Shown: positions 1 to 9,200 of the stretch, piece after piece
Layout of the letters: every line of letters begins with the position of its first letter
Position numbering within the stretch: position 1 is the stretch's first letter
Assembly (NCBI RefSeq): GCF_000379825.1
Contig: NZ_KB903814.1
Span: 1-64,000 of the forward strand
Direction of reading: 5' to 3'
Origin: Longispora albida DSM 44784
Lineage (GTDB): Bacteria > Actinomycetota > Actinomycetes > Mycobacteriales > Micromonosporaceae
DNA length: 64,000 nucleotides
Notes under the pieces: model-generated
Databases searched by the model: none
Seen by the model: only the letters and a program-made list of their open reading frames with translations
Told to the model about the DNA's origin: nothing
Position numbers and translations under genes: made by a program

Positions 1-195
1 CGCGCAGGCCGCGCCCTGCTGCCCGCCCAAGAGTCCGACAACACCGCCCACCGCAAGGTCAGAGCACGCATCGAGCACGTCATCGGCCGCCTCAAAGACT
101 GGAAAATCCTCCGCGACTGCCGCCTCAAACACGACGGCCTCTGGCACGCGATACGCGCCATCGCACACATGCACAACCTCGCAGCCACCACCTGA
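1..195 (+). CDS. IS5-family transposase, C-terminal part (cut by window edge)
   Basis: The reading frame is open from base 1 and ends at TGA 193-195. The 64 residues seen match the C-terminus of IS5-family DDE transposases: the block RARIEHVIGRLKDWKILRDC carries the catalytic glutamate of the DDE triad and the family's Y/K-x-IL-RDC ending. The gene starts left of the window, so its integrity cannot be judged. It is related to, but clearly diverged from, the transposase of the neighbouring element at 254-1398, which is on the opposite strand. About 55 bases after the stop the second element begins, so the end of this element lies around 235-249. Confidence 0.85.
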   Translation, partial: RAGRALLPAQESDNTAHRKVRARIEHVIGRLKDWKILRDCRLKHDGLWHAIRAIAHMHNLAATT

Positions 196-201
196 AACAC
201 A

Positions 202-234
202 TCCGGGACGCCTTGCAGCGCAAGACATCCCGGA
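202..234 (+). terminator. imperfect hairpin after transposase
   Basis: TCCGGGA (202-208) pairs with TCCCGGA (228-234), and CTTG (212-215) with CAAG (221-224), just after the transposase stop. It could end transcription or belong to the terminal sequence of the element. No T-tract follows. Confidence 0.4.
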
Positions 235-249
235 GTTATGAAACATCTT

Positions 250-546
250 TTAAAGGCTGTTCCGTAACGGTGGGTTGACGCCAAGGAGGATATCGCCGGC
301 GGTGATCCGGCTGGGGCCGGTCAGGGTGATCTCTGCGGTATGTGCTGGGTCCAACTCGTTGAGGAGGAAGCGGTCGTAGCGGCAGATCTTGATGACGGTG
401 AGGTCGATAGTGAGCCCGGTATCGCGAATGGTGTGAAAGTGGGTTCCGAGTCGGGTGAGTTCCATGCAGCGCACGACCGCGACCAGGGAGTTGGCGTCCC
501 GGGCGTCCGCCTCATGGATGATGATCGAAGCATCGTGGAACTGCAT
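250..546 (-). CDS. small ORF inside the IS element, unknown function
   Basis: This 98-residue ORF begins about 34 bases after the transposase stop. I chose ATG 546 (protein MQFHDASIIIHEAD...) because a GAGG lies about 9 bases upstream; an ATG three codons earlier has no room for a ribosome site. The last codons and the stop lie within the inverted repeat and the flanking TTAA, so the ORF belongs to the element. The sequence looks like a small alpha/beta protein with no recognised motif. A passenger gene is one reading; a fortuitous ORF in high-GC DNA is the other. Confidence 0.4.
   Translation of the reverse strand: MQFHDASIIIHEADARDANSLVAVVRCMELTRLGTHFHTIRDTGLTIDLTVIKICRYDRFLLNELDPAHTAEITLTGPSRITAGDILLGVNPPLRNSL
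255..267. repeat. left terminal inverted repeat of IS5-family element
   Basis: GGCTGTTCCGTAA, an exact match to the reverse complement of 1385-1397. The last codons of the small ORF (250-546, minus strand) run through this repeat. Confidence 0.85.
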
Positions 547-579
547 GTGCGACATCCTCGCACCTGCGGGAACGGCGGG

Positions 580-1384
580 TCAGCAGGCCAGGCTGAGATT
601 GTGGAGGCGGACGATGCCGGCGGTGGCCCAGTAGACGCCACGTCGCTTCCGGCGACAGTCGCGGAGAATCTTCCAGTTCTTCATCCGGGCGAAGACGTGT
701 TCAACGCGAGCCCGGACCTGGCGGTGGGAAGTGTTGTGGTGCTCCTTCCAGTCTTCGAGCCGCTCCTGGCCGGCACGCCTTCGGCGCGGCATAACGCAGT
801 CGGTGCCCTGGTAGCCACCATCGGCGACCACCGTGGCCTGCCCAGCCATGGCTGCGATGCCGGACTCGGCGTAGGGTGCAGTCGTTGCGGTTGCCCGGCA
901 ACGGATCCCCGACCGCGACGACCAGGTGTTTATCGGCGTGGATGAGGACCTGTAGGCACGCCGAGTGCCGGTAGTTCTTGCTCGACGCCGCCACCGTCCG
1001 GTCGTGAACGGGAACAAGGGTGCCGTCCACGATCAAGACCTGCTCAGGTCCCATCGGCTTCACCGGCTCGGTGTCCGGCAACGGCGCGAGCCGGTCGATG
1101 ATCCGATGGGCAGCGGTCGTGGAGATCCCAAACAGCACCGCGACCTGGCGCATGTTCAGGTTCGTCCGGTAGTACACCGCCAGCAGCAACACCCGGTCGG
1201 CAAGCAACAACGTCCATTGCCGGCCCGGCCTCCGATCAGCGATCACGTCACCACCTCCTCGCCGAACCAGACCCACCAGCCGCCGGAACTGGCGGAGACT
1301 CAACCCTGTGAACGGGTAAATCCACTCCGGACGCTGCGACGAGATGACCTGCACACCAGCCTTAACTGACCAACACCCTACCAA
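580..1384 (-). pseudogene. IS5-family transposase, split over two reading frames
   Basis: The first frame (1384 down to about 877) encodes the N-terminal part: WIYPFTGLSLRQF, the helix-turn-helix region MRQVAVLFGI, and the first catalytic aspartate in LIVDGT. The second frame (about 876 down to 580) carries the second aspartate (VVADGGYQGT) and the glutamate region RVEHVFARMKNWKILRDC. The frames join after PGNRNDC at a CCC run (plus-strand 874-876). Removing one C restores a continuous protein reading NDC-T-YAESG. It may be an inactivating one-base insertion. Some IS5-family groups use programmed frameshifting to make transposase, so activity is not excluded. The likely start is TTG 1384 or an internal codon nearby. 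Confidence 0.8.
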
Positions 1385-1397
1385 TTACGGAACAGCC
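1385..1397. repeat. right terminal inverted repeat of IS5-family element
   Basis: TTACGGAACAGCC, the reverse complement of the left repeat. TTAA follows at 1399-1402 and matches the TTAA at 250-253. Confidence 0.85.
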
Positions 1398-1495
1398 CTT
1401 AATCGCGGGTAGCGAGCCAAGACAGCCGGGGTCCAGGTCCGAAACCGCCGCACCTTCCGATCTGGATGATCCCTCTCAAAGGCAATGCCATGAAA

Positions 1496-2038
1496 CTAGC
1501 GCCTACGAGACCGGCTTCGGAGGGTTAGTACCACACCTATCCACACCACCGGAGAGGCGACTACAGCAATCCCGAAGAGGATTGACGTCACCGAGCCGGG
1601 GGCTTGCTCGACAAGCACCGGACCGCCACCGCACGAGACTCGCATGTCGTAGGACTCGGGGTAGCTTTCCTCGCCGGCATAGTAGTACGTAACTCCGTTG
1701 TGCACTACCTGAGCCGGCGGCCGTTTGAATACGCCGAAAAATCCGTAGCCAAGCGATGCAGAAAATCCCGTGACTCCGCTGCCATCCTGCCGGGACGACT
1801 GACAGGAAATACCAGCTCCCGAGTTGGGGTCTACAGACTGGAAGATCCAATAAGAGGCACGTGCCTTCGCGGAATAGGCAGCCTTCTCACCCGGCCGGCC
1901 AACCGGTTTTGCCTCCCTGGATTCTGGGGTGGCCAGCGCCCCAGCGACCGCAAAAACCAGGGGGAGCGCAATAAGCCATGCAATGGGAAATATATACCAG
2001 CGGCGCGAAGGATGAGTTGTCTCGGTCGAAGGACTCAT
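1496..2038 (-). CDS. small two-span membrane protein, unknown
   Basis: The protein is 180 residues. A short basic N-terminus is followed by a transmembrane segment (about residues 16-37, WYIFPIAWLIALPLVFAVAG), an extracytoplasmic domain of about 110 residues with two cysteines (GISCQSS and RVSCGGG) that could form a disulfide, a second membrane span (about 148-170), and a basic RSRSRRR tail. This topology places the middle domain outside the cell. I recognise no family. It stands alone between the IS element and the toxin locus, in DNA that is visibly less GC-rich than the rest of the window, which suggests acquired DNA. Confidence 0.6.
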   Translation of the reverse strand: MSPSTETTHPSRRWYIFPIAWLIALPLVFAVAGALATPESREAKPVGRPGEKAAYSAKARASYWIFQSVDPNSGAGISCQSSRQDGSGVTGFSASLGYGFFGVFKRPPAQVVHNGVTYYYAGEESYPESYDMRVSCGGGPVLVEQAPGSVTSILFGIAVVASPVVWIGVVLTLRSRSRRR

Positions 2039-2692
2039 TTATCGCCTTCCGTGGTATGGGCTGCATGAGAACAGGGAGCAAGTCTGCCCGTTGAGCCAGC
2101 TGATTCTCTTGTCGGGAGCCACTGGCAAGGTCCACCATGTGCAATCCCTCGGGCCAGCTACTTTCAATGAGAGGCGACCCTACGGATCATAGCGCACGTT
2201 GTCAATGCTTTTGCCGATGAACAACGAAGCGATCCGATGCAGAGTGGAACCCTGGGATTCCCAGATGATTCCAGACTTCATGGTCGATACTCAAACCGTC
2301 CGAATATTTAAACTGACCAGTGTTGTCAAATACAGCACCGAACCCATCCGGCCGAATTACGCGCAGCCCTCCGGGGAAATTGCTTCTGCTGGCCCCGGGA
2401 ATTCACTCCATCACTCCACCGGGGTGCGTCAGAGCTGCGACGGCTACGTGGAGGAAGGGGGCGGCCGATGCCGTCTTTACATTCGAGAACCGGCGCCCGG
2501 GCGGACTGCGTTGTGCGCAATGTCGGCCCGGGTTCGGGTCGCCGCTAGCTAGCGAGGCTGGGGCACCCAAGCGAGCAATCAGCGCCGGGCACACACGGCA
2601 ACGCGGCGGCCTTGACGCATGCAAGGCCGCCGCGATGGCTGGGAAAACGCTGATGGCCGCCAGGGGGATTCCCTAGCCTGCCGTCAATTGGG
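2039..2692. other. gene-poor stretch, relatively AT-rich
   Basis: No ORF here has convincing protein character: the longest are 117-118 codons, overlap each other and have low-complexity composition. The stretch contains the hairpin at 2603-2633 that probably ends the leftward toxin operon. Base composition is patchier and lower in GC than in the conserved part of the window. Confidence 0.5.
2603..2633 (-). terminator. hairpin terminator of the Rhs toxin/immunity operon
   Basis: GCGGCGGCCTTG (2603-2614) pairs perfectly over 12 bases with CAAGGCCGCCGC (2622-2633) around a 7-base loop. It lies about 60 bases beyond the stop of the last minus-strand gene of the locus. There is no T-tract, as is usual in actinobacteria. 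Confidence 0.6.
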
Positions 2693-3238
2693 TTACGGCC
2701 GTTCGAAGGTTTCTACGTTACGGCGGTAGTCCTGGAGGCCTGGTGCCTCCTCCGCGATCTGGATGACGAAATCCGGAAGGGCGTCAGGAAGCGGTTCCCC
2801 GTCTGGTCCAGCAGAGTTCGGGTCTGCTGCCCAGTCGACCAGGTGAACGATCACCCGATAGCGGCCAGGCTCGAGGCCGATCCTGAGCGGGTCGGCTCCG
2901 GCGTCGCCTCCGATGTCCTCAAGCCCGCCGACAGCCACCGTTCCCCGGGACTCCAGCAGGTAAGGGCTGGAACTGACAAGCCGGTACTCAATTTCGGCTT
3001 CGGTCAGAGGCACAAGGTCCGTTCCGATCCGGATGATGGCCTGGAACGCCCCGTCTCCGCCGACATTAAGCGGAACGAATGTCCCCGCCTCGATGTGCCG
3101 GACCAGCGCCTCATCCTCCGCCAGCTCATCTTCCCAGGAGTCCTCATTGACTCCGGCGAACGCCTCAGGCTGCCAGAGGGCACACATGCCTGCACCGGTC
3201 TGGACAACACATGAGACTTGCTGTGGTTCTACTGGCAC
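2693..3238 (-). CDS. probable immunity protein for the Rhs toxin
   Basis: The protein is 181 residues, cytoplasmic (no signal or membrane segment) and strongly acidic, including the stretch EDSWEDELAEDEALVRHIEAG. I chose GTG 3238 because GGAAG lies 4-8 bases upstream; the longer reading starting at 3322 would run into the toxin gene. The gene begins 46 bases after the stop of the giant Rhs gene and is the last gene before a hairpin terminator. In polymorphic toxin systems the gene directly after the toxin C-terminus normally encodes its specific inhibitor, and an acidic protein suits binding to a basic nuclease. I recognise no named immunity family, so the role rests on position and composition. 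Confidence 0.65.
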   Translation of the reverse strand: MPVEPQQVSCVVQTGAGMCALWQPEAFAGVNEDSWEDELAEDEALVRHIEAGTFVPLNVGGDGAFQAIIRIGTDLVPLTEAEIEYRLVSSSPYLLESRGTVAVGGLEDIGGDAGADPLRIGLEPGRYRVIVHLVDWAADPNSAGPDGEPLPDALPDFVIQIAEEAPGLQDYRRNVETFERP

Positions 3239-3284
3239 CGTGCTTCCTTTCTGTCCTCCATCAGCTACGCCCCTGTCCCGGCCG

Positions 3285-6200
3285 TCAGCATCTGGGAGTG
3301 ATTGTAAGGCTACATACAACATCGCCAGGCTTGAGGCCTAGCTTGCGAATCTTCCTGCTGATCTGGGCGCCTAGGCTCCGGTTTACCGATGAATCCAGCA
3401 GCCACATGTTGCCCAGTGCGTCGGCACCGCCGAGTTGCAGGTCGATGAGGTGGTCGACGTCTTTGCCTGCTTGTGTGGTGTTGCCGCCCTTCCGCCAGAC
3501 GGCGGCGGCGCTGCCGCTCCGCTTGACCGCTGTCACCACCAGCCTGCCGGCATTGTTGAGCGCCGCCACCTTCGCATCGGCCTCTGCCATCTGTGCGGCA
3601 GACCAGCCCGTCTTGTATTTCAGGTCCAGGACCGCGCCGCCGCAGTTGTGGACCAGCACAGCTGTCGTGACGGCTACAACGTAGTACGTGTGGTCGCCAG
3701 CGACCGTCAGGTCACGCATGCGCTTGCTGCCGGTGTGGTTGACGACCGTCACAACAGTGACCACGGCGCCGTCCAGCGACCGCAGCCGGTGACCGGACAC
3801 CAGGTCACCGGCGTTGACCCAGCTGCTGGTTGTGACGTCCCAGAAGGGATGGTGCTGTGTCGTCGACAAGGTGTGATCCAGCTGACCGTCTGCCGCGACA
3901 GTCAGCTCAGTCAGGTCGGTGTCAAGGTTGTCGTGGAGCGCGGTCACCTGCCGCTTACTGGTTACCCCTGTGGAGGGGTCAGTTGCTGTGACCTCGTCTC
4001 CGATCGCCACGTCGGCGATGGGCTTGGCCTCACCGTCAGCCATCTGCACAGGTGTGCTGGGGTCGAAGCTGTGGGGGCAGCCCTTCGCTGTTGACTCAGC
4101 GGCGTTAGATGCAGACGAGCCCGCACCCGCAGGCTGGGCAGCCTGCTTTTCTGCCGCAGCAGCGTCAGCTCCGCGGCGTTCTGCGGCTGCTGCTTTCGCT
4201 TCGGCGCGCTGGATGGCTTTTTCTTCGGCTTCTGCGGCTCTGATGCTCTCCTCAAGGCTGTCGCCGGTGGTCTTGGCACCTGCCTTGGCAGCGTTGTCTG
4301 CGCCCTTGGCGACCTTGCCGGCGTCTTCAGCAGAGTTCCCGCCACCCTTGATGAGCTTGGAGCCCTTCCCAACGACTTTGCCGAATGGGATGAGTCCGAC
4401 AACGGCCCAGCCTGCGGACTCGGCCGCGTCGCCCCACTTTCCTTCGGCTGCGTAGTACGCAGCGTTCGCACCGTCGGCTGCGGTCCCGATGACCGGGATC
4501 ATTCCGGCTGCATCCAGCACGTCGTGGCCGCCGTCGTCGTAGCACTCACCTGGCCGGCATTTGTTACTGCCAGGACCGGATCCGCCTTCGGTTTGCAGCC
4601 AGCATGTGTACGGACCGCTCGAAGAGTGGCAGGGCTGATCCAGCGAAGGGTCAAGGTAGTCGTCAGGGATCATTCCGCTGGGGTCGCTGCTGCTGATGGG
4701 GCTGTTGCCGGAGTAGGCGTAGCCGTGCATCTGCTGCGGATTGCCGATGTCGATGAGAGGGTCGACGGAGAGGAACCGGCCGATGGCAGGGTCGTACTCA
4801 CGTGCGCCGAGGTGTGTCAGGCCGGCAGGGTCGGTTTCACCGCCGAGGAAGCCGTGGCTGTTGACCCATGCGGGGTTGCTGCCTCGGCTGCCGCCGTATG
4901 GGGTCTGCCGGCGCTGGGTCACATCCTGGCTGGCGGCCGCCTTGATCGCGATCTGGGCGGTGCCCTGGTGGTCACTCAGCAGCCAGGTCACTCCGCTGCT
5001 GGTGCGCATGGCGATCGACTGGCCGTTGTGGCTGTAATAGCGGGTAGCGGCCACAGCCCCCGACGACGTCGTCAGGCGCAGCTCCATACCGCCCAGGTAG
5101 AGAGTCGCTCCTGTGCCATCGCGCTTGATGAGGCGTCCGCCAGCGGGATCGTAGACGTAGCTAGTTCCGTCATCAGTGCTGGCAAGGTGCCCTTCGGCGT
5201 CCCAGGCGAGCTTCTGGACGCCACCTGCCCCGTTCGGCCTGGCGGTGGTGTTACCGCGTGTGTCGTAGCTGTAGCTGACACTGCGGGTGCCCGCGTTGTC
5301 AGTGGTGCTGGCCGTCTTGAGCGTGTGCGGCTGCGGCTGGCCCGCGGCCGGGTAGGTGTAGGTGGTTACGGCTTTGCCAGCTGCTGTCTTGTGATCGGTC
5401 TGGCTGAGACGGCTGCCGGACTTATCGAACGTCCAGCTCTGCCAGTACGGAGCCGCGCCGCCCAGGACCGCAAGAGACGGAGCCGCTGCACAGTCACCGC
5501 TGGACGGCGTCCATGCCTGGTTCAGGCGCTGGAGGTAGTCGTGGTTGAAGCACTGGGTGTCGGCGGTACCGCCCTGCGGAGTGTCGGCGATTTTGGTGAT
5601 CTGCCCGGACGGGTCGTAGGTGTAGTTCAGGTCTGCGGCGACGCCTGGTGCGATATCTCGCAGCACCATGCTGCGGCTGACGCGGCGGGTGCCTTCCTCG
5701 TACCAGAATCCCTGCTGGACGAACGGCCCGGAGTTCGAAGTTCCGAAGGTGTGGACCGCGGGCTCACCGAACCGGGTGTACTGGCTGCTCGTCACATAGT
5801 TCACGGACGACAGGCCCAGTGTCCCCTTGAGGGTGGTCGGCATGCCGAGTGCGTCGTAGGCGTGGCTGAGAGTTTCCTTGGCCAGCCCGCCTGCTGCCGG
5901 GAACTGCGTGGTCGCGGGGCTGCCGTCGGCGAAGTAGGTGCTGCGCAGGGTGTAGCTTCCCGCGAGGCTCTTCTCCACCGCGGGGATGGTGATGGTCTTG
6001 CCGGTAGTGGCGTAGCGGTCGGTGTAGCCCGTGACCGTGCTGGTGTAGGCGTCTGAGCCAACCCAGCGCGTTGACGAAGACTGGTAGCCCTTGGCCTGGG
6101 TGACGCCGTCTGTCATCAGGGTGGTGTCGTAGGTCATCTCAGTGCGCTTGGCGCCGGATGTGGAGCCGGTGAACGTACCTGTGACACGGCCAAGGAGGTC

Positions 6201-9200
6201 ATAGGCGTACGCGATGGTGCTTCCGGCTGCGTCCGTCGCAGACTGCAGCTGACCGGCGTCGTTGTAGGTGTAGGTGGTGGCGCCCCGGTCGGGGTCCGTT
6301 GCCTTGGTGACAAGGCCCCGCTGGTCGTAGGCGTATGTCCAGGAGTTGCCAGCCGGGTCGGTGACACTCGCGATCTGGCCATTACGGCCATAGATGTACT
6401 TCGTCGCGTCGTACGTGCCTGCTGGTGCGCCGTTGTGATACTGGCGCAGTTCGGTCTGACGGCCCACGGCGTCGATGAACACTGAGGTCGCGGTCCCTCC
6501 GGCGGGAGGCGTGACGTCGGCTCGGTCACCCGCGTAGTAGGTGGACGTCCGCCATTTCTCCGTGTTCAGCGACTTAAGCACGCTCGCCACAGGCCGGCCG
6601 GCACCGTCGAACAGGGTGACAGTCTGCGAAGGGATGACAGCGTCACCATTCGGCAGGAACAGGTCCGTCGAGGGGCTGCCATTGGCGATGTACGCCGCGT
6701 TGGTCTTGTACGCGCGGCCGGCACTGTCGTAGATCGTGTCGGTGATGCTCCGCCCGCCGTCAGGCCCGATGGCTGGTGCCTGCGTCTGGCGGGGGCGCAT
6801 CAGCGAGTCGTACAGGGTGTGGCTGGTGATGTAGCCGCCGATGGGGTTGATCCTGCGGCTGGTCACTGCCGTCGCGCCGTCGGTACGGAGCAGGTAGGTG
6901 TAGCCGACGGTCGGTGCCGAGGGGAAGGATGCCTTGTCGCGTCCTGGCAGCCAGACGGATGTGACGCGTCCGAGCGGGTCGTAGCTGATGTCGCTGCGCT
7001 TGCCGTTCGGGTCGGTGCTGGCGGTGGTGAGTCCCCAGGCGGGGTCCACGTCGATGGTGGTGGTGTGGCCGAGGGCGTTGGTGCTGGTCGCCTTCGTGAG
7101 TGGGCCGTATCCGATGGCCGGGCTGTAGGTCTTGGTGTTGCGCGCGCCGGTAGCGTCCCAGGCTTCGGTGAGCCGGCCGTTGGCGTCGTAGGCGGCACGC
7201 GAGCTCGTCGCGTAGGCCGAGCCCGCGGCGGCCCAGGTTTTGAGTTCTTCGACCTTGGTGATGGAGCCCTTCACTGGTGCGGCCCCGTAGGCCTGGCCGT
7301 CGAAGGAGTTCAGTGTGTCGCCGAGGACATCGGCTGCGGATGCTGGGCTGGATGCGCATGGCAGAGCGAAGGACTGCACGCGGCTGAGCTGCCGCCAGAC
7401 GCTGGTGCTGCCGTTGTAGGTGTATCGGGTACAGGTCGCTGTGACGCCGTCGCCTGTCGCTTCGGTCTGGGTCAGCAGGCCGATGGTGTCGAACTGGCTG
7501 GCCGAATCGGTGCGGCGGAAGCCCCGGCCGCCATCGAGGGCGACGCGGCTGTGAGTGCCGGAGCTGTTGCCGAACCGGGCGTAGGTGGTGGTGTTCCCGA
7601 TGGTGCGGGTGGCGGTGGGTGCCGATTGCCACGGGTCGGTGATCTGGCTCGTGACGATGCTGTTGTCGGCGATGTTGTACCCGATCTGCTCGCGGGCGCG
7701 GCCTGCGAAGGCGTCCTCGTCGGGCCAGGTGCCGCCCTGGGAGTCGGTGATGGTGGCGGTGCGTGTGCCGGAGGCGAGCTTGTCGCCGTTCATGCCCCGG
7801 AAGTACCGGGTCTCGGACAGGGTCTGTTCCCAAGGCTGTCCCTTGCGGACCCGGACGGTGTCGTAGCCGCGCCATTGCGCCCAGGACAACCGGTTCACCG
7901 GCCCAAGTCCCATGTCGGGGTCGGAGTGCCAGGCTGCGCCACCGGGGTACTCGTAGAACGTGACGACGCCGACGCCGTTGCCGGTCGCGTCGTTTTCCGA
8001 CACGGTCGTGACGACGTATTTGTGGAACCAGTCCAGGACCGGTTCGGTGTAGTTGTCGGGTGTCCAGTAGACGGGGAAGCAGCGCATCGTGTTGGTGTCG
8101 GGTGAGGCGGGCATGTTGCTGCCCGCGACGCACTCGGGTGCCGAGTAGGACACACCGATGCCCGCGCCGGTCTCGGTGGTGATCGACTGGATGCGCCACC
8201 AGTTCATGCCCGGTGAGTGCAGGACACCTGCGGCGCGGTTGTTCATCTGGACGCCGCCGAAGGTGACGTCGGGGACGGTTGCGGTTCCGCCAACGAGGCC
8301 GGAGTGGGAGATCTTCGACAGCCACAGCCCGGCCTGGGTGCCGTCACCTGGGTCGGGGTAGGTGTGGGTCAGTGTCCAGGAGTCCACCTCGCGGTAGGCG
8401 GATCCGCCCCAGACGCGGGTGGTGATCTTCGACAGGCGCTTGGTGCTCCAGAACGTGGGCTGGTATTTGCCAGTGCAGGTGCCGCCCGTGCACTCCTGGT
8501 CCCAGGGGGTGTCGGTCCAGTTGGAGCCGTGGCTGGCGCAGTTGGTGTCGCACCGGTCGGCGGAGTCGAAGCCGACGGTCATCGGCGCGCCGGTGAACTC
8601 GGCGTCTGCCCGTGTGCCGTAGTCGATGCGGCTGAGGTAGCCACCCCGGGTGTATTGGGTCGCTGCGCTGGCGGTGAGGTTGCGGCTGTAGTAGTTGGTT
8701 TCGCGTGTGTACCAGTAGGACATGGAGTTGCCGAAGGCGTCGACGACGTGGTCGAGGTTCCATCGCCATGCCTGCTGGCACCAGGATGCGTCGAACGTCG
8801 CGCCGCGGCAGGGTTCACCGGTGTTGTTGCCGTACACCGGCACCGTCCACACCGAAGCCGTCTCGGCTTTGCCCGCGCTCCAGCCGGGAAGCTGGTTGCG
8901 GCCGAAGAAGAGCTGTGCGCCGTCAGGGGTCGTGAACTTCCAGTACTCGCCGTTGTCGTCGCCGTTGGCCGCGCCGGTCAGACGCTCGACCTTGGAACCG
9001 TCATCAGACTTCGGCCGCCATACACCAGTGGTGTCATCACGAACCAGTTCCGAACCGCCACCGCCGCCGAGCATCATGACCGCGTTGTCGTTGGCCCAGC
9101 ACATGTCGCCGGTCTTGACGGTGTTGTTGGCGTTACCGCCGAGGTCCTCGGCGCATGGCTTGTAGCGGCGTTCGATGTAGCCGGGCCAGAAGTCGAAACC

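Larger units (their letters stand above)
254..1398 (-). mobile_element. complete IS5-family insertion sequence, about 1145 bp
   Basis: Both ends carry the same 13-base inverted repeat, GGCTGTTCCGTAA: on the left at 255-267 and as its reverse complement at 1385-1397. The element is flanked by TTAA on both sides (250-253 and 1399-1402), a plausible target-site duplication. Inside, on the minus strand, lie a transposase split over two frames and a small extra ORF. Intact repeats and duplication suggest fairly recent insertion right beside the older IS5-type fragment on the left. The exact outermost base is uncertain by one or two positions. Confidence 0.85.

Noticed and set aside
2199-2676. Overlapping plus-strand ORFs in the gap before the immunity gene
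   Set aside because: Mutually overlapping, no ribosome sites and no protein-like texture; one overlaps the terminator hairpin.
4524-6056. 510-codon plus-strand ORF inside the Rhs gene
   Set aside because: Antisense shadow of the YD repeats; no start site or domain.
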